From Planctomycetaceae bacterium (GTDB lineage: Bacteria > Planctomycetota > Planctomycetia > Planctomycetales > Planctomycetaceae), in contig PBSL01000075.1 of NCBI GenBank assembly GCA_002726205.1, positions 1 to 64,000 on the forward strand: 64,000 bases of DNA, read 5' to 3'. Below, one piece after another: positions 28,285 to 38,862 of this stretch; position 1 is the stretch's first letter, and every line of letters starts with the position of its first letter. Under the pieces are notes generated by a model. That model had not been told where the DNA came from, ran no database searches, and saw only the letters and a list, made by a program, of their open reading frames with translations. The translations under genes were made by a program, and so were the position numbers.

Positions 28285-31044
28285 TCAACGACCGGGCAGG
28301 GGCACCAGCAACACCTTGCGATAGGTGATCCCCCCGGCCACACCGTCCAGGGCCACGTGGCCGACGACGGGGATCTCGGGGTTTTCCGCCGACGTTTTCA
28401 GGACCGCGCGACCATTGATCTCGATCACCACCGCCTCACCATCCACTCGCAATTTCAGCGTGTTCCATTCGCCGGTCTCCTTGACCGCGTTGACCTCCGG
28501 TGGCGCAACCGCAAACAGCGCGCCGGTCGAGAACTGATCGCCATCGATCCCGAAATCGCTGGAAAGCTGAACCTTGAAGGACCGGTTCGACGTGGCCCCG
28601 CTGCCGGGATACCGGAAAAAGACTCCGCCCTGACCATTCTCACCTTCGGTCTTCCATTCGAGGGTCAGTTCAAACCGTGCCATTTCACGGGGCGAAACCA
28701 GCAACGCCCTGGCGGCACGCCCTGGGGCCGCCCGCCAGGCCGTTCCGTCGATCTTCCACTGCCTTGCCCCCAACCGGGACCATCCGGCCAGCGAATACAA
28801 GTCGGCCCAGACCCCGGGCAACTTCTTGACCGCCGACGTGCGGGAGAACGACTTCTCGATCTCGGCCAGCAACGGCAAAGCTCGTTCGGGCCGTCCCCGG
28901 GCGATCTCCGCCCGGGCCGTGCTGAGCAACCGCAGTCCCCTGCGGTCCAGGAAGACAGCACCGGCGGGGCCACCACGGACGAGTCGACGTTTCGCTGAAC
29001 TTCCCCGCCCCTTCAGATCGTGAAACAGAAAGATCCCGGCACGCAGTCTCGACTCGCGGTCATCGGCGGCAAGTGCCGGTTCCAGGATTCCGACCAGGTC
29101 ACTGCCGGTCATCGCGGTCAACGGCCGTTTCACCGGCTTGGACCGCCCCTGGGCCACGATCAGGCCAGCTTCGAAGCGAACAAACTTCAACCGCACACTG
29201 CCAATCCGCACCAGGTCACCAGGTTTCAATGCAGCGACCACCCGGCGAACATCCTTCCAGAAAGCCAGGACGTGAGCCAACTCCTCGGCATCCCAGCCGA
29301 TCTCCTCGGCCCAGGACGACATCCCGGGATCGCGCCGCGCCGTGGCCAGGTACTTGCTAGCGCCCTCGTAGTCCCGGGCGGCCAGCAGGTCACGCCAGCC
29401 GACCCGGTACCCGCTCACCGCCAACGGCGGAACCTTGACCGGTTTCGGCGGTGTCTTGGCCGAATCGACGGCCTCTTTTTTCTTCTTCAACGCCTTCGGA
29501 TCGATCACAAGCCCCGGAGCCGGTGTCTTGGCCACGGCCTGTTTTTTCGGATCGACCCGGGCAACCTTCGCACGCGGTGGCGCCAGGCGACCAACGGCAA
29601 CCACGCCCCAGAAAGGCCGCTCATGCAACCGCACCAGGAACAACCGGCCCCCGTCACGCGGATCGTCGCAGAAGATCATCCAACGCTCGTCATCCGAAAC
29701 CGTGAACTGTCGCGAATCCGGATCATCGACATAGTGCGCCAGTTCCAGCGTGGCCACGGTCTCATCCCGGGCAAATCGGCCACGGAGCGAACTGCGACGC
29801 CAGCGAACCAGCGTCTTGCCATCGAAGACGAATTGTCGCAGGCCATCAGCGGACAGACACGGTCTCGATCCCGGCATGTCGAACGGTTCGGCCGCTTCGA
29901 ACGGGGCATCCGTTTCGGCTCTGCCGGCATGAAAACTCGCAATTGTCTTGCCGGTCGTCTCTCGCCAGTACAGGTGCCGCCCGCCCCCGAGTACCTGGGC
30001 CGCCGTCCAACGCGGTGTGGCCTTGGGGCTGGAGATCAACGATCGCTTGTCGTCGAACGGGCTGAGCGGCCCACTGCGACTGGCGGCCCACAACGAGGCC
30101 TTTTCTGGTACGGCGTAGACCAGGAGTCCCCTGGCCGTCACGCTCGGCGACGCCCGTCGGTCGCGGCCACGAGTGACCGGGACCAGGCGGGGCTCATCGA
30201 AATCATGAAACGGGCTCGGCCGGGTCGCAAAGAACACGCCCTGCCCTCCGGTACGGTCCGCGACAAACCACAGCGACAGGCCATCAACACTCAGCCACGG
30301 ATCTCGTTGTCGTCCGACAGCGTTGATTGCCTTCAACGGCAGCGGCTCACCGACCCGGGCCTCCGCGAACCAACTGGCCGTCCGCAGGACACTTTCTCCC
30401 TTGCGACCCGCTTCGAAGATCACATCGACCTCCCGGGTTCCCACGCTGACCTGGCGGACCTGGTCCTGGAATCCATCGCGGACAATCGTGACCGCATGAG
30501 GTCCCTTGCTGATGGTGACGATGCACGGTGTCGGCTGCAACTTGCCCTGTTCGTCGTAAACCCGCTGGTCGTCAACGAGGACCGTGGCCCCGGGCGGCGT
30601 GGACTCGACGCGGATCGTCCCCACCGCGCGGCCGGCCGCCGGTGCGGGCTCTACCTGTTTTCCCCGGTCGCTCGAATCCGGACCGTTGGCACCATCATCG
30701 GCAACCGCTGCCGGCTCACCGTCAGCCGGAACGTCCGCCTGGTCCCCAGCGGACAACAGCATGACGGCAACCGCCACGGCCCCCAGCACGGCCGTCACGA
30801 TCAGCGGTCCCCACCTGGGAATCCCGCGTCGTTGTGTGGAACCGGATCCGGAGCGTGTCGAGGTCCTGGGTTGTTCTGACGGAGTCTCCACTGTGCGAAT
30901 CTCGGGCAGAACGGCCTCTTCAGCCACCTCGAGAACGAAGCGATGCTGGCAGTTGGGACATTTCGCCTGCTTCCCCAGCATGCTGCGATCGGGCAACACC
31001 AGGCGGCGTTCACAGGCCGGGCAGTCAATCGAAAAGCTGGACAT
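28285..31044 (-). CDS. Multidomain membrane protein: zinc ribbon, PEGA, beta-propeller-like, LamG/DUF1080-like
   Basis: 919 residues. Residues 1-40 form a zinc ribbon with Cys pairs at 8/11 and 29/32 (MJ0042-finger type), placed in the cytoplasm. A single span lies at about 79-99. The extracytoplasmic part has a PEGA domain (about 142-215: [17 protein letters not shown]), a WD40/TolB-like repeat region (about 230-500; [20 protein letters not shown]), a basic Ala/Lys/Pro linker, a helical part and a C-terminal jelly roll (about 740-919; [24 protein letters not shown]) like DUF1080. No enzyme residues are certain; the layout suggests an envelope sensor or carbohydrate-binding protein. Confidence 0.8.
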   Translation of the reverse strand: MSSFSIDCPACERRLVLPDRSMLGKQAKCPNCQHRFVLEVAEEAVLPEIRTVETPSEQPRTSTRSGSGSTQRRGIPRWGPLIVTAVLGAVAVAVMLLSAGDQADVPADGEPAAVADDGANGPDSSDRGKQVEPAPAAGRAVGTIRVESTPPGATVLVDDQRVYDEQGKLQPTPCIVTISKGPHAVTIVRDGFQDQVRQVSVGTREVDVIFEAGRKGESVLRTASWFAEARVGEPLPLKAINAVGRQRDPWLSVDGLSLWFVADRTGGQGVFFATRPSPFHDFDEPRLVPVTRGRDRRASPSVTARGLLVYAVPEKASLWAASRSGPLSPFDDKRSLISSPKATPRWTAAQVLGGGRHLYWRETTGKTIASFHAGRAETDAPFEAAEPFDMPGSRPCLSADGLRQFVFDGKTLVRWRRSSLRGRFARDETVATLELAHYVDDPDSRQFTVSDDERWMIFCDDPRDGGRLFLVRLHERPFWGVVAVGRLAPPRAKVARVDPKKQAVAKTPAPGLVIDPKALKKKKEAVDSAKTPPKPVKVPPLAVSGYRVGWRDLLAARDYEGASKYLATARRDPGMSSWAEEIGWDAEELAHVLAFWKDVRRVVAALKPGDLVRIGSVRLKFVRFEAGLIVAQGRSKPVKRPLTAMTGSDLVGILEPALAADDRESRLRAGIFLFHDLKGRGSSAKRRLVRGGPAGAVFLDRRGLRLLSTARAEIARGRPERALPLLAEIEKSFSRTSAVKKLPGVWADLYSLAGWSRLGARQWKIDGTAWRAAPGRAARALLVSPREMARFELTLEWKTEGENGQGGVFFRYPGSGATSNRSFKVQLSSDFGIDGDQFSTGALFAVAPPEVNAVKETGEWNTLKLRVDGEAVVIEINGRAVLKTSAENPEIPVVGHVALDGVAGGITYRKVLLVPLPGR

Positions 31045-31240
31045 GGCCTGTTCAGTCGATCCGCGGGTGTCGAGAAAGCAATGTCCGGCTGGCCGGTTTG
31101 TGGCCCGGTTCCGACCCGACGGCCCCTATCCTATGCCGTCGCCGACCGGCTTGCCATGGGCTGTGGACACATCACCGCCACAGCCGTTACAGACGGACTG
31201 TCAGCAAACGTCCCAGCGGTCACGGGGCGATTACCAGACC

Positions 31241-31268
31241 TTCTCATCGCTCTCCTCCCTGATAAGAT
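31241..31268 (+). promoter_or_regulatory. Possible promoter of the aminotransferase gene
   Basis: TTCTCA (31241-31246) and TAAGAT (31263-31268) with a 16-base spacer, 60 bases before the start codon. Both boxes match four or five of six consensus bases; low certainty. Confidence 0.3.
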
Positions 31269-31330
31269 GGAACGAGGACGGAGCCGTCGTCGCCATTCCC
31301 GGCAATCTCACTCGCCCGGTCTCTCGTTCG

Positions 31331-32563
31331 ATGCGTAGCGAATCGGAAACTCCGTTCCGCGATGGCGATTTCACGATCCCCGTTGCCGACCGTGTCCGGC
31401 GATTGCCGCCCTATCTTTTCGGGCGGATCAACGCGTTGAAGACGCAGAAACGGTCCGAGGGCGTCGATGTGATCGACCTGGGAATGGGCAATCCCACCGA
31501 TCCTCCCGATCCGTTGATCCGCAACAAGCTGGCCGAGGCGGTCTCGGATCCGCGGAACCATCGTTACAGCGTGTCGTCGGGCATCTCGAACCTCCGCCGC
31601 GAAGTTGCCACCCGCTACTGGAAACGTTACGGCGTGCGGCTGGAGCCGGACAACGAGGTCATTGCCTGCATCGGTTCGAAGGAGGGATTCAGCCACATGT
31701 GCCTGGCGCTGATGGGGTCCGGTGACACGGCGATCGTGCCCGCTCCTTCCTTCCCGGTCCATGTCTACGCCGTGATGCTGGCCAGCGGCAACGTCATCGC
31801 GCTGGATTGCCGTGAACCGGACGCCTTCCTGTCCAACATTGCCTACGCCTGCCAGCACCTGGTGCCACGACCGAAGGTCGTGATCGTCAACTTCCCGCAC
31901 AATCCGACGACGGCCTGTGTCGAGGCCGAGTTCTACACCGATCTGGTCGGGCTGGCCAAGCGGTACGGGTTCCTGGTGATCAGCGACTTTGCCTACGCTG
32001 ACATCTGCTTTGATGGCTACCAGGCCCCCAGTTTCCTGGCGGCCCCGGGGGCACTGGAAGTGGGTGTCGAGTTCACGACGATGAGCAAGAGCTACAGCAT
32101 GGCCGGTTGGCGGATCGGATTCTGCCAGGGCAATGCCGAGATGATCCGGGCCCTGGCGACGATCAAGGGTTACTACGATTACGGGATCTTTCAGCCGGTG
32201 CAGATCGCCGCGATCGTGGCAATGCGACACTGTGACGCGGCAATCGAGAGCATCGCGACGGAATACCAGGTACGACGCGACGCGCTCTGCGACGGCCTCC
32301 AACGTCTGGGCTGGGAAGTCACACCACCGCGGGCCAGCATGTTCGTCTGGGTCAAGATCCCCGAACCCTGGGCTGGGATGGGATCGATCGAGTTCGCCAT
32401 GAAACTGCTCGATGAAGCCGGCGTCGCCGTCAGCCCGGGAAGAGGCTTCGGCGAGGAAGGCGAAGGATTCCTAAGAATGGCGATCGTCGAAAATGCCCAG
32501 CGGCTTCGCCAGGCGGTCAGACAGATCGACCGCTGCCTGAAGACAGAGGCCACCGGCTCCTGA
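31331..32563 (+). CDS. PLP-dependent class I/II aminotransferase (AlaC/DapL-like)
   Basis: 410 residues from ATG 31331. Fold type I aminotransferase: [42 protein letters not shown] (substrate-carboxylate Asn), ISDFAYADI (PLP-ring Asp) and [14 protein letters not shown] with the Schiff-base Lys. Wording is close to glutamate-pyruvate (alanine) or LL-diaminopimelate aminotransferases. Followed 15 bases later by a pyridoxamine-oxidase-like gene. Confidence 0.9.
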   Translation: MRSESETPFRDGDFTIPVADRVRRLPPYLFGRINALKTQKRSEGVDVIDLGMGNPTDPPDPLIRNKLAEAVSDPRNHRYSVSSGISNLRREVATRYWKRYGVRLEPDNEVIACIGSKEGFSHMCLALMGSGDTAIVPAPSFPVHVYAVMLASGNVIALDCREPDAFLSNIAYACQHLVPRPKVVIVNFPHNPTTACVEAEFYTDLVGLAKRYGFLVISDFAYADICFDGYQAPSFLAAPGALEVGVEFTTMSKSYSMAGWRIGFCQGNAEMIRALATIKGYYDYGIFQPVQIAAIVAMRHCDAAIESIATEYQVRRDALCDGLQRLGWEVTPPRASMFVWVKIPEPWAGMGSIEFAMKLLDEAGVAVSPGRGFGEEGEGFLRMAIVENAQRLRQAVRQIDRCLKTEATGS

Positions 32564-32578
32564 GAGACCCCGCCAGCG

Positions 32579-33028
32579 ATGAACCAGCCAGCACCTGACC
32601 CGATCGATCCTCTCGCACTGCCCGGTCTGGCCCGGGCCGTGATCGCCGCCGACAAGTTCCCCTGCCTGGCGACCATCGACGGCGACCACCCCAGACTCCG
32701 ACCGGTCTCGCCCGTCAGGACCGATGGTTTCACCGTCTATGTCGCCAACCTGCGGAGCTACTCCAAGACCGCCCAGATTGAAGCCAACCCGCACGTCGAA
32801 CTGTGCTACCTCGACGAGCAACACGACCAGGTCCGCATCGAGGGAACCGCCGGGGTGGTCGCCGAGCGAGAGATCCTCGAGGAAATCTGGACCGACAATC
32901 CACTGCTCAGACAATACCTCGGCTCGATCGACAATCCCGAATTGATTGTCTACCGCATCGTGCCCTCGCGAGTGAGATTCATGCGGGAATGGGCCCTGGA
33001 ATACCACGAGATCCCGCTGGAGAACTGA
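32579..33028 (+). CDS. Pyridoxamine 5'-phosphate oxidase family protein
   Basis: 149-residue split beta-barrel flavin-binding protein: KFPCLATIDGDHPRLRPVSP, YVANLRSYSKTAQIEANPHVELCYLDE and RIEGTAGVVAE. Probably binds FMN or F420 and acts as a small reductase; short members of this family are not true PdxH. Likely co-transcribed with the aminotransferase upstream (both handle B6-like chemistry, though that link is only positional). Confidence 0.82.
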   Translation: MNQPAPDPIDPLALPGLARAVIAADKFPCLATIDGDHPRLRPVSPVRTDGFTVYVANLRSYSKTAQIEANPHVELCYLDEQHDQVRIEGTAGVVAEREILEEIWTDNPLLRQYLGSIDNPELIVYRIVPSRVRFMREWALEYHEIPLEN

Positions 33029-33047
33029 TTTCTGTCGTTTGCCGATG

Positions 33048-33076
33048 TTCACCTGACCGGTCCTCTCTGGTAGACT
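33048..33076 (+). promoter_or_regulatory. Possible promoter of the VWA protein gene
   Basis: TTCACC (about 33048-33053) and TAGACT (33071-33076) with a 17-base spacer, 38 bases upstream of the start codon. Modest consensus match. Confidence 0.35.
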
Positions 33077-33113
33077 GGCACCGGATCCGGACGGGTCGCT
33101 GCGGAACAGTCCG

Positions 33114-35255
33114 ATGCTCCATGATGCTGCACTTCCAGACCACGATCCCGGCATCGTCTCCGATGTCGATGAGGGGCTGTTTTGCCCGGAGGCCGGTCCC
33201 GAGCCATCACCTGATGGCTCGCTGGAGAACCCCTGGGAAGGATGGAGTCCCGGTGTTCAAGAAACTCCGATGGTCCTCGAGGAGGAGATCATCGAGCTGG
33301 AACTGGCCGATCCCGACGACGGCGACGGACTCGCCCGTCGCATGGGCACGGCCGGCACCGTCGTCAGCCTGCTGTTTCACGCCTGGCTGGTCGTGAATCT
33401 CTCCGGGCTTTTCCTGGAACCCACAGAGGACAGGCCCTACATCCCGCTGATTGCCACGTTGATTGACGAACCGACCGTCGAAGAACTCGACGAGGTCATC
33501 GACTACGAGTTGGCCAATCCCGATGAGCGGGAACTGGAAGTTCGCGAGGTGATCAACGCCACCAGTGTTGGTGTCGCACAAAATGACGCCCCGAAGCCGG
33601 AGGCGGCCCCCACGCCGCTGCTGGAACGGCCACCGACGGAATTGCAGCAGACGGCTTACGACATTCCCGAGGGGATCGAGGTCGATGACCGGGTCGTTGT
33701 GAAGGGGGCCATCGGCGAAAGCGTGGTCCAGCTGGAGTCGGCACTCGACCTGGTGACCTGGGAGATTGCCAACAACCTGAAGGAACGCAGGCTCCTGGTC
33801 GTCTGGCTGCTCGACGCCTCAAGCAGCCTCAATCCCAAGCGGCAGATCATCCGGAAACGCCTGCGGCGGATCTATGGAGAACTCAACGCCTTGAAACGCA
33901 TCGGCCAGTTGCCGATGCGTGAACAGCCGATGCTCTCGGCGGTCGTCTCCTACGGACAGCGAACCAACTACTTGACCAAGACTCCGACCGATCGGTTCAG
34001 CGAGATCGAGAAGGCGTTCGGCGAGGTCAAGACCGACGTCAGCGGCAAGGAGAACGTCTTCACGGCGGTCTGCCAGGTCATGAACCTGTGGGGTCATTAC
34101 CGCGGCAAGCAGGGACGTCGCATCCTGTTGGTGGCGATCACCGACGAGGCCGGTGACGACCACGGCCCGCCCCTGGAAGTGGCCATCAACCGCTGTCGGC
34201 GACGCGGGGCCAAGGCCTACGTGATCGGCCCGTCAGCCCCCTTCGGGGCCCGCAAGGGCTATGTCCCCTATGTCGCACCGGAGAACGGCAAGACCTACCA
34301 GTTGCCGGTCGATCTCGGCCCCGAAGCCGCCATCCCCGATCATATCAACCTGCCCTTCTGGTTCAGTGGCCCCCAGTACGATCGACCGCCACTCTCCTCG
34401 GGATTCGCCCCTTATGCCCTGGCACGACTGGTCAGCGAAACCGGGGGGATGTATTTCATGACCAACATGACGACGATGGCCGGACTGGCTCCACTGGGCC
34501 ATTTCGACGCCGCCGCACTGCGTCCGTTCGAACCCGACTACAGCTATTCCTCACCCCAGGACTGCCTCAATGACGTGATGAAACACCCGCTGCGGATGGC
34601 CGTCTACAACGCGGCAATGATCAGCCGGAAGTTCAAGGCCGGCAGCACGCCCTCACTGAGCCTCCGCGTGACGCCACAGAACTTCAAGGACATCGCCAGC
34701 GAGGCCCAGAAGACGGTGGCCCGAAGTGAACTGATGATCAACGAGATCCTCAAGGCGTTTCCCCGGGGAATTGAACAGGCCTACAACAATGAAGATTCTC
34801 CCCGCTGGCGAATGGCGTTTGCACTGGCCTACGGCCGGCTTTTGGCCCAGAAGATCCGCTGCATGGAATACAACTACGCCTGTGCCCAGTTGAAGAACGA
34901 CCTGACGCCACAGGATGTCGGCAGCACGTCGAATCACTGGATTTTCCGACCCGACGACAAGCTGAACTTTGCCACCTCCGCCCGCAAGATGGCCAGCCAG
35001 GCGACGGAAATGCTCGAGCGAGTGGCCAACGAGGCTCCGGGCACCCCGTTTGCCGTGATGGCAGCCCGCGAGTTGAAGGATCCGCTCGGGATGAAAATCA
35101 TCCAACGCTACGTCCCACCGGTGCAGCGACGCGCGGGACGCCCGACGCCCGCGGCCCCCAACCGGCCCCGCGTGCTCTTCGCCAGGAAGAACAACAACAC
35201 GCCGCCGCCAAAACCGCCACCGCCGCCAAAGCCACCAAAACTTCCCCGGCTCTAG
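33114..35255 (+). CDS. VWA-domain membrane protein
   Basis: 713 residues. Acidic N-terminus (about 1-75), one membrane span (about GTAGTVVSLLFHAWLVVNLSG), then a von Willebrand A-type domain (about 225-400) with the metal-site motif DASSS and VAITDEAGDDHG. The remainder is helical, and the tail is very Pro/Lys-rich (PPPKPPPPPKPPKLP), suited to spanning the wall or binding partners. I do not recognise a narrower family. The last bases share a CTAG with the convergent PLP gene. Confidence 0.72.
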   Translation: MLHDAALPDHDPGIVSDVDEGLFCPEAGPEPSPDGSLENPWEGWSPGVQETPMVLEEEIIELELADPDDGDGLARRMGTAGTVVSLLFHAWLVVNLSGLFLEPTEDRPYIPLIATLIDEPTVEELDEVIDYELANPDERELEVREVINATSVGVAQNDAPKPEAAPTPLLERPPTELQQTAYDIPEGIEVDDRVVVKGAIGESVVQLESALDLVTWEIANNLKERRLLVVWLLDASSSLNPKRQIIRKRLRRIYGELNALKRIGQLPMREQPMLSAVVSYGQRTNYLTKTPTDRFSEIEKAFGEVKTDVSGKENVFTAVCQVMNLWGHYRGKQGRRILLVAITDEAGDDHGPPLEVAINRCRRRGAKAYVIGPSAPFGARKGYVPYVAPENGKTYQLPVDLGPEAAIPDHINLPFWFSGPQYDRPPLSSGFAPYALARLVSETGGMYFMTNMTTMAGLAPLGHFDAAALRPFEPDYSYSSPQDCLNDVMKHPLRMAVYNAAMISRKFKAGSTPSLSLRVTPQNFKDIASEAQKTVARSELMINEILKAFPRGIEQAYNNEDSPRWRMAFALAYGRLLAQKIRCMEYNYACAQLKNDLTPQDVGSTSNHWIFRPDDKLNFATSARKMASQATEMLERVANEAPGTPFAVMAARELKDPLGMKIIQRYVPPVQRRAGRPTPAAPNRPRVLFARKNNNTPPPKPPPPPKPPKLPRL

Positions 35256-36331
35256 CCCGCGGCCGGTGTGGCCAGCGACCGGGCGGCAATCTGTTCGGCC
35301 AGGATCTCGTTGTAGGCAAACAGTGCCGGCGTGCCGCCGGTGTGAACAAAGACGACCGGCTGCTCGGAATCGAACCGGCCTCCACGGATGTGGTCGATCA
35401 GCCCGGCCAGGGCCTTGCCGCTGTAGGACGGGTCGACCAGGATGCCCTCGGTCCGGGCCAGCAGGGCCATCGCTTCCAGGCAGCCCGGGGTGACCTCGCC
35501 GTAGGCGGGTCCCACGTATTCCTCGAACAACTCGATGTCGTCGGCCTCGAACCGGGCCTCGACGTCAATCCGGTCGGCCGCCTCGTTGGCGATCTTGGCC
35601 ATGTCGGCTCGCGTGTCCCAGGGCCAGACGATCGGAGCAACGTGGCGAATCGGGAAGCCAACTCCCAGAGCCGCGGCGGCCACGACGAGTCCCGCTCCGG
35701 TCGATCCGGCCGAGCAACCGTAGCAGGCCTGCGGGGCGAAACCGGACTTCTCGGCCTGCTCGATGATCTCGACCAGGCACAGCACGTAACTGACCGCCGC
35801 CAACGACTTGACCGTGTACCTGTCCCATTCGTAGACGTTGCGACCGGCCTCGCGATATTCCGCAGCGACCTCCGCGATCCGGGCATCAACCTCCGGCCCG
35901 ACCTGCCCATCGATGATCTCGACATGGGCGCCGACCAGGTGATCCAGCAACAGGTTGCCCTGGATCGGGTCCGGGCCGTCGGCCGGCTTGCCGCGTCCGA
36001 GAACCAGGTGAATATCGAGTCCGGCCTTGGCACATGCCGCGGCAGTCTGGCGACAGTTGTTACTCTGGACGCCCGCCCCCCAGACAACCAGGTCGGCCCC
36101 CTTCGCCAGTGCGTCGGCGATCAGGAACTCGTTGTGCCGCGTCTTGTTACCACCAAAGGCCAGTCCCGTGCAGTCGTCTCGCTTGATGTAGACCGGGGGC
36201 CCCCCGATGGCCTTCGAGAACCGTGGCAGGTGCTCCAGGGGTGTCGGCAGGTGGCCGAGTGGATACTGCGGCAACCGGTCGACCCGATCCCGTAACTCGA
36301 CGGTGGAAAACGTGGTCGCGGCCTCGGTCAT
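35252..36331 (-). CDS. D-cysteine desulfhydrase / ACC deaminase family PLP enzyme
   Basis: 359 residues; start ATG 36331 has AAGGAG six bases upstream. Fold type II PLP enzyme: HLPTPLEHLPRFSKAIGGPPVYIKRDDCTGLAFGGNKTRHNEF holds the catalytic Lys in GGNKTR, VQSNNCRQTAAACAKAGL is the phosphate and substrate loop, and GCSAGSTGAG binds PLP phosphate. It would release ammonia and pyruvate (plus sulfide) from D-cysteine, or deaminate ACC; the sequence alone does not decide. Confidence 0.85.
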   Translation of the reverse strand: MTEAATTFSTVELRDRVDRLPQYPLGHLPTPLEHLPRFSKAIGGPPVYIKRDDCTGLAFGGNKTRHNEFLIADALAKGADLVVWGAGVQSNNCRQTAAACAKAGLDIHLVLGRGKPADGPDPIQGNLLLDHLVGAHVEIIDGQVGPEVDARIAEVAAEYREAGRNVYEWDRYTVKSLAAVSYVLCLVEIIEQAEKSGFAPQACYGCSAGSTGAGLVVAAAALGVGFPIRHVAPIVWPWDTRADMAKIANEAADRIDVEARFEADDIELFEEYVGPAYGEVTPGCLEAMALLARTEGILVDPSYSGKALAGLIDHIRGGRFDSEQPVVFVHTGGTPALFAYNEILAEQIAARSLATPAAG

Positions 36332-36388
36332 CACCGGCTCCTTGGCTGGACTTCCCCGGAAAATTCCTTCAGAAAAAACACGAGGCGA

Positions 36389-37357
36389 TCACTTCGTTTC
36401 GACGAGCCAGATGTTGCGGAAGCGGACCGGGTTCCCGTGATTTTGCAGGTACAGCGCACCGGGTTTCTCGTCATTCTGACCGCCACCAGCGGTCACCTTC
36501 AGGGTCAACTTGTCGTGAATCACGACCCCGTTGTGACGAATGGTTGTCACGGCCGAGGCGACCTTCTTGCCCGCCTTGTCGAACCGGGCGGCCGTGAAAT
36601 CCACATCGTAGGTCTGCCAGGAAAGCGGTGGGAGACACATGTTGACCACCGGGCGGGCCACCTTGTAGATGCCGCCGCATTCGTTGTCGAGGCCGGCCAG
36701 GCCGAACGAATCAAGCACCTGGCACTCGTACTGATCTGCCAGGTACATCCCGCTGTTCCCGCGACCCTGACCTCGTGCGAACGGCATAAACGGTGTGCGA
36801 AATTCCAGGTGCAGGTGGAAGTTTCCGAATTTTTGATTGGTCCGGACACCCACGTTGAGCAACCCGCCCTCCTCGACCTTGCCACCCTTCCAGGCCTTGG
36901 CCGATTTCCCGTCAAACAGCACGACAGCCCCGGCCGGCGGCTTGGCCCCCAGCGTCGTCGACTTGCGAAGGACCTTCTTGGCCTCGTAGCGAACATCAAC
37001 CTTGGCTCCACCACTGAACACCCCACCGGCGACCTGGCCGCTGATGTTTTTTCCCTTGAACGTCACTTTTCCATCGACGGTCTGGCCCGTGAGGCGTGTC
37101 CTGGTCTTGGCATCCCAACCGGCACCGGGCAGTCCCCCGGCATACATCACCGCGTTGAAGCGTCCCTTGCCGAGAGCAATGACCTGGATCCCCAGCTTCC
37201 GCGCCTTGCCGATCGTCCCCACGTACTCCCCCTGGACAACGAAATCGGGGCCGGCCGACTTGGCGTCGACGAACGTGGTCTTGGGCTTCTGGGCCGAGGC
37301 GGTCAGGGAAACGGTCACGAGGACCACGACGGCGGCCAGCAGGGGACGGATCGACAT
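36389..37357 (-). CDS. Secreted DUF1080 (3-keto-disaccharide hydrolase family) protein
   Basis: 322 residues from ATG 37357 (GAGAGGAAG upstream), with a signal peptide (1-23). The N-terminal half is a small beta domain (VVQGEYVGTIGKARKLGIQVIALG); the C-terminal half is a concanavalin-like DUF1080 domain (GAVVLFDGKSAKAW, FHLHLEFRTPFMP, GNSGMYLADQYECQVLDSFG, LYLQNHGNPVRFRNIWL). Members bind or cleave oxidised glycosides, matching the Gfo/Idh and isomerase genes in this window. Confidence 0.87.
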   Translation of the reverse strand: MSIRPLLAAVVVLVTVSLTASAQKPKTTFVDAKSAGPDFVVQGEYVGTIGKARKLGIQVIALGKGRFNAVMYAGGLPGAGWDAKTRTRLTGQTVDGKVTFKGKNISGQVAGGVFSGGAKVDVRYEAKKVLRKSTTLGAKPPAGAVVLFDGKSAKAWKGGKVEEGGLLNVGVRTNQKFGNFHLHLEFRTPFMPFARGQGRGNSGMYLADQYECQVLDSFGLAGLDNECGGIYKVARPVVNMCLPPLSWQTYDVDFTAARFDKAGKKVASAVTTIRHNGVVIHDKLTLKVTAGGGQNDEKPGALYLQNHGNPVRFRNIWLVETK

Positions 37358-37409
37358 GGGGAGATCTTCCTCTCTACGGTGAGTAAATCCACGGTAAGGC
37401 GTCACCAGC

Positions 37410-38819
37410 CTACACGGACTCCACCACCGACTCCAGCGCCTCGACAATCCGCGAATCGTCTTCGGCCAACACGCTGCGAAGATCGACCAGGACCTGGTCG
37501 TTCTGGATCCGCGTGAACAGTCGCTGTGGTCCCGTTCTCAATCGCAGGGCCAACTCGTCGGCCGAGGTCTCCGCCCGCGTCACCGCCAGCACGGCCGTCG
37601 GCAGTTCGGCACCCGGCAGCGATCCTCCGCCCACCAGTGCCGTGTCCGGCCGCACCGTGACCGTCAGCGACTCGAGAGCACCGAGCTTCTTCGCGATCGC
37701 CTCGGCCCGGGCCACCAGGTCGGACTCGGTCGCGGCCAACAGCCGAAGCAGCGGGATCTCGGTTTCCGCCCGGCCGCGGCCATACGCATCCAGTGTGGCC
37801 GACAACGCGGCCAGCGTCAGCTTGCCGACGCGGACGGCCCGGGCCAGTGGGTGCTGGCGGATCGGTTCGACGAACTCCCGTTTGCCGAGGATGATTCCCG
37901 CCTGGGGGCCCCCCATCAGCTTGTCACCGCTTCCCAGCACGACGTCAGCCCCCTCGGCCAGGCTCTCGCGAAACGTCGGTTCACTGGGCAGACCGAACTT
38001 CTCCACGTCGATCATTGCCCCGCTGCCGATGTCATCGATCGCGATCAGTCCATGCTCGTGGGCCAGCGGGGCCAGCAGATCGATGCCGGGCGTGTCGGTG
38101 AATCCCACCACGCGATAGTTGGATGTGTGAACATGCATGATCGCGGCCGTGTCGGGTCCAATCGCCTGGGCATAGTCGCTCACGCTGGTGCGGTTGGTCG
38201 TGCCAACCTCTCGCAGCACCACACCGGAAAGCTCAAAGATCTCCGGCAGGCGAAAAGAACCCCCGATCTCGATCAGTTGACCACGGGAGATGATCACCTC
38301 GCGACCGGCGCACAACGCCTGCAACGTCAACAGCGTGGCGGCGGCATTGTTGTTGACCACCACCGAGTCCTCGGCACCGCACAAAGCCCGCCAGGTGGCC
38401 TGCAACTGGTGACCACGGTAACGCCGCTCCCCCGTCTCCAGGTCCACCTCGACATTTCCCGCACCCCCGAGTTCATCGATGGCATCGCGGGCGGTTGCCG
38501 AGAGCGGGGATCGCCCCAGCCCGGTGTGCAACACGACCCCGGTCGCATTGATCACCCGATCGAACCGTCTCAACCGAGACCTGATCGACTGCTCCACGAC
38601 GGCCTCGATCACCCTCCCTGTCAACGACTCCCGATTCTCCTCCCCGGTCGATTCATCGGTCGCAAGCAACCAGTCACGGACATCGTCGAGCGCCTGGCGG
38701 ATCCAATCGACAACCGATTCCCGTCCCGCCTCGTCGATCAACGCCGCGACCCGTTGATCGTCGATCAGTTCGGTGACAGGGGGCAAAATTCTCAATAATT
38801 CCTGGTGATCTGAATTCAC
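37410..38819 (-). CDS. selA: L-seryl-tRNA(Sec) selenium transferase SelA
   Basis: Converts seryl-tRNA(Sec) to selenocysteinyl-tRNA(Sec) using selenophosphate. 469 residues from a GTG at 38819; the frame runs further upstream into selB, but SelA sequence begins at ELLRILPPVTELID. Landmarks: RRFDRVINATGVVLHTGLGRSPLS, GHQLQATWRALCGAEDSVVVNNNAAA and the PLP Lys in VLGSGDKLMGGPQAGI. Forms an operon with selB, 43 bases upstream. Its presence means the organism can use UGA for selenocysteine. Confidence 0.95.
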   Translation of the reverse strand: MNSDHQELLRILPPVTELIDDQRVAALIDEAGRESVVDWIRQALDDVRDWLLATDESTGEENRESLTGRVIEAVVEQSIRSRLRRFDRVINATGVVLHTGLGRSPLSATARDAIDELGGAGNVEVDLETGERRYRGHQLQATWRALCGAEDSVVVNNNAAATLLTLQALCAGREVIISRGQLIEIGGSFRLPEIFELSGVVLREVGTTNRTSVSDYAQAIGPDTAAIMHVHTSNYRVVGFTDTPGIDLLAPLAHEHGLIAIDDIGSGAMIDVEKFGLPSEPTFRESLAEGADVVLGSGDKLMGGPQAGIILGKREFVEPIRQHPLARAVRVGKLTLAALSATLDAYGRGRAETEIPLLRLLAATESDLVARAEAIAKKLGALESLTVTVRPDTALVGGGSLPGAELPTAVLAVTRAETSADELALRLRTGPQRLFTRIQNDQVLVDLRSVLAEDDSRIVEALESVVESV

Positions 38820-38862
38820 GATTCCTGGTCCTTGCAACCAACCTGGTCGGCGTCGCCGGTAG

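Noticed and set aside
29020-30879. 619-codon plus-strand frame inside the zinc-ribbon/PEGA gene
   Set aside because: The minus-strand protein has clear domains; the plus frame has none.
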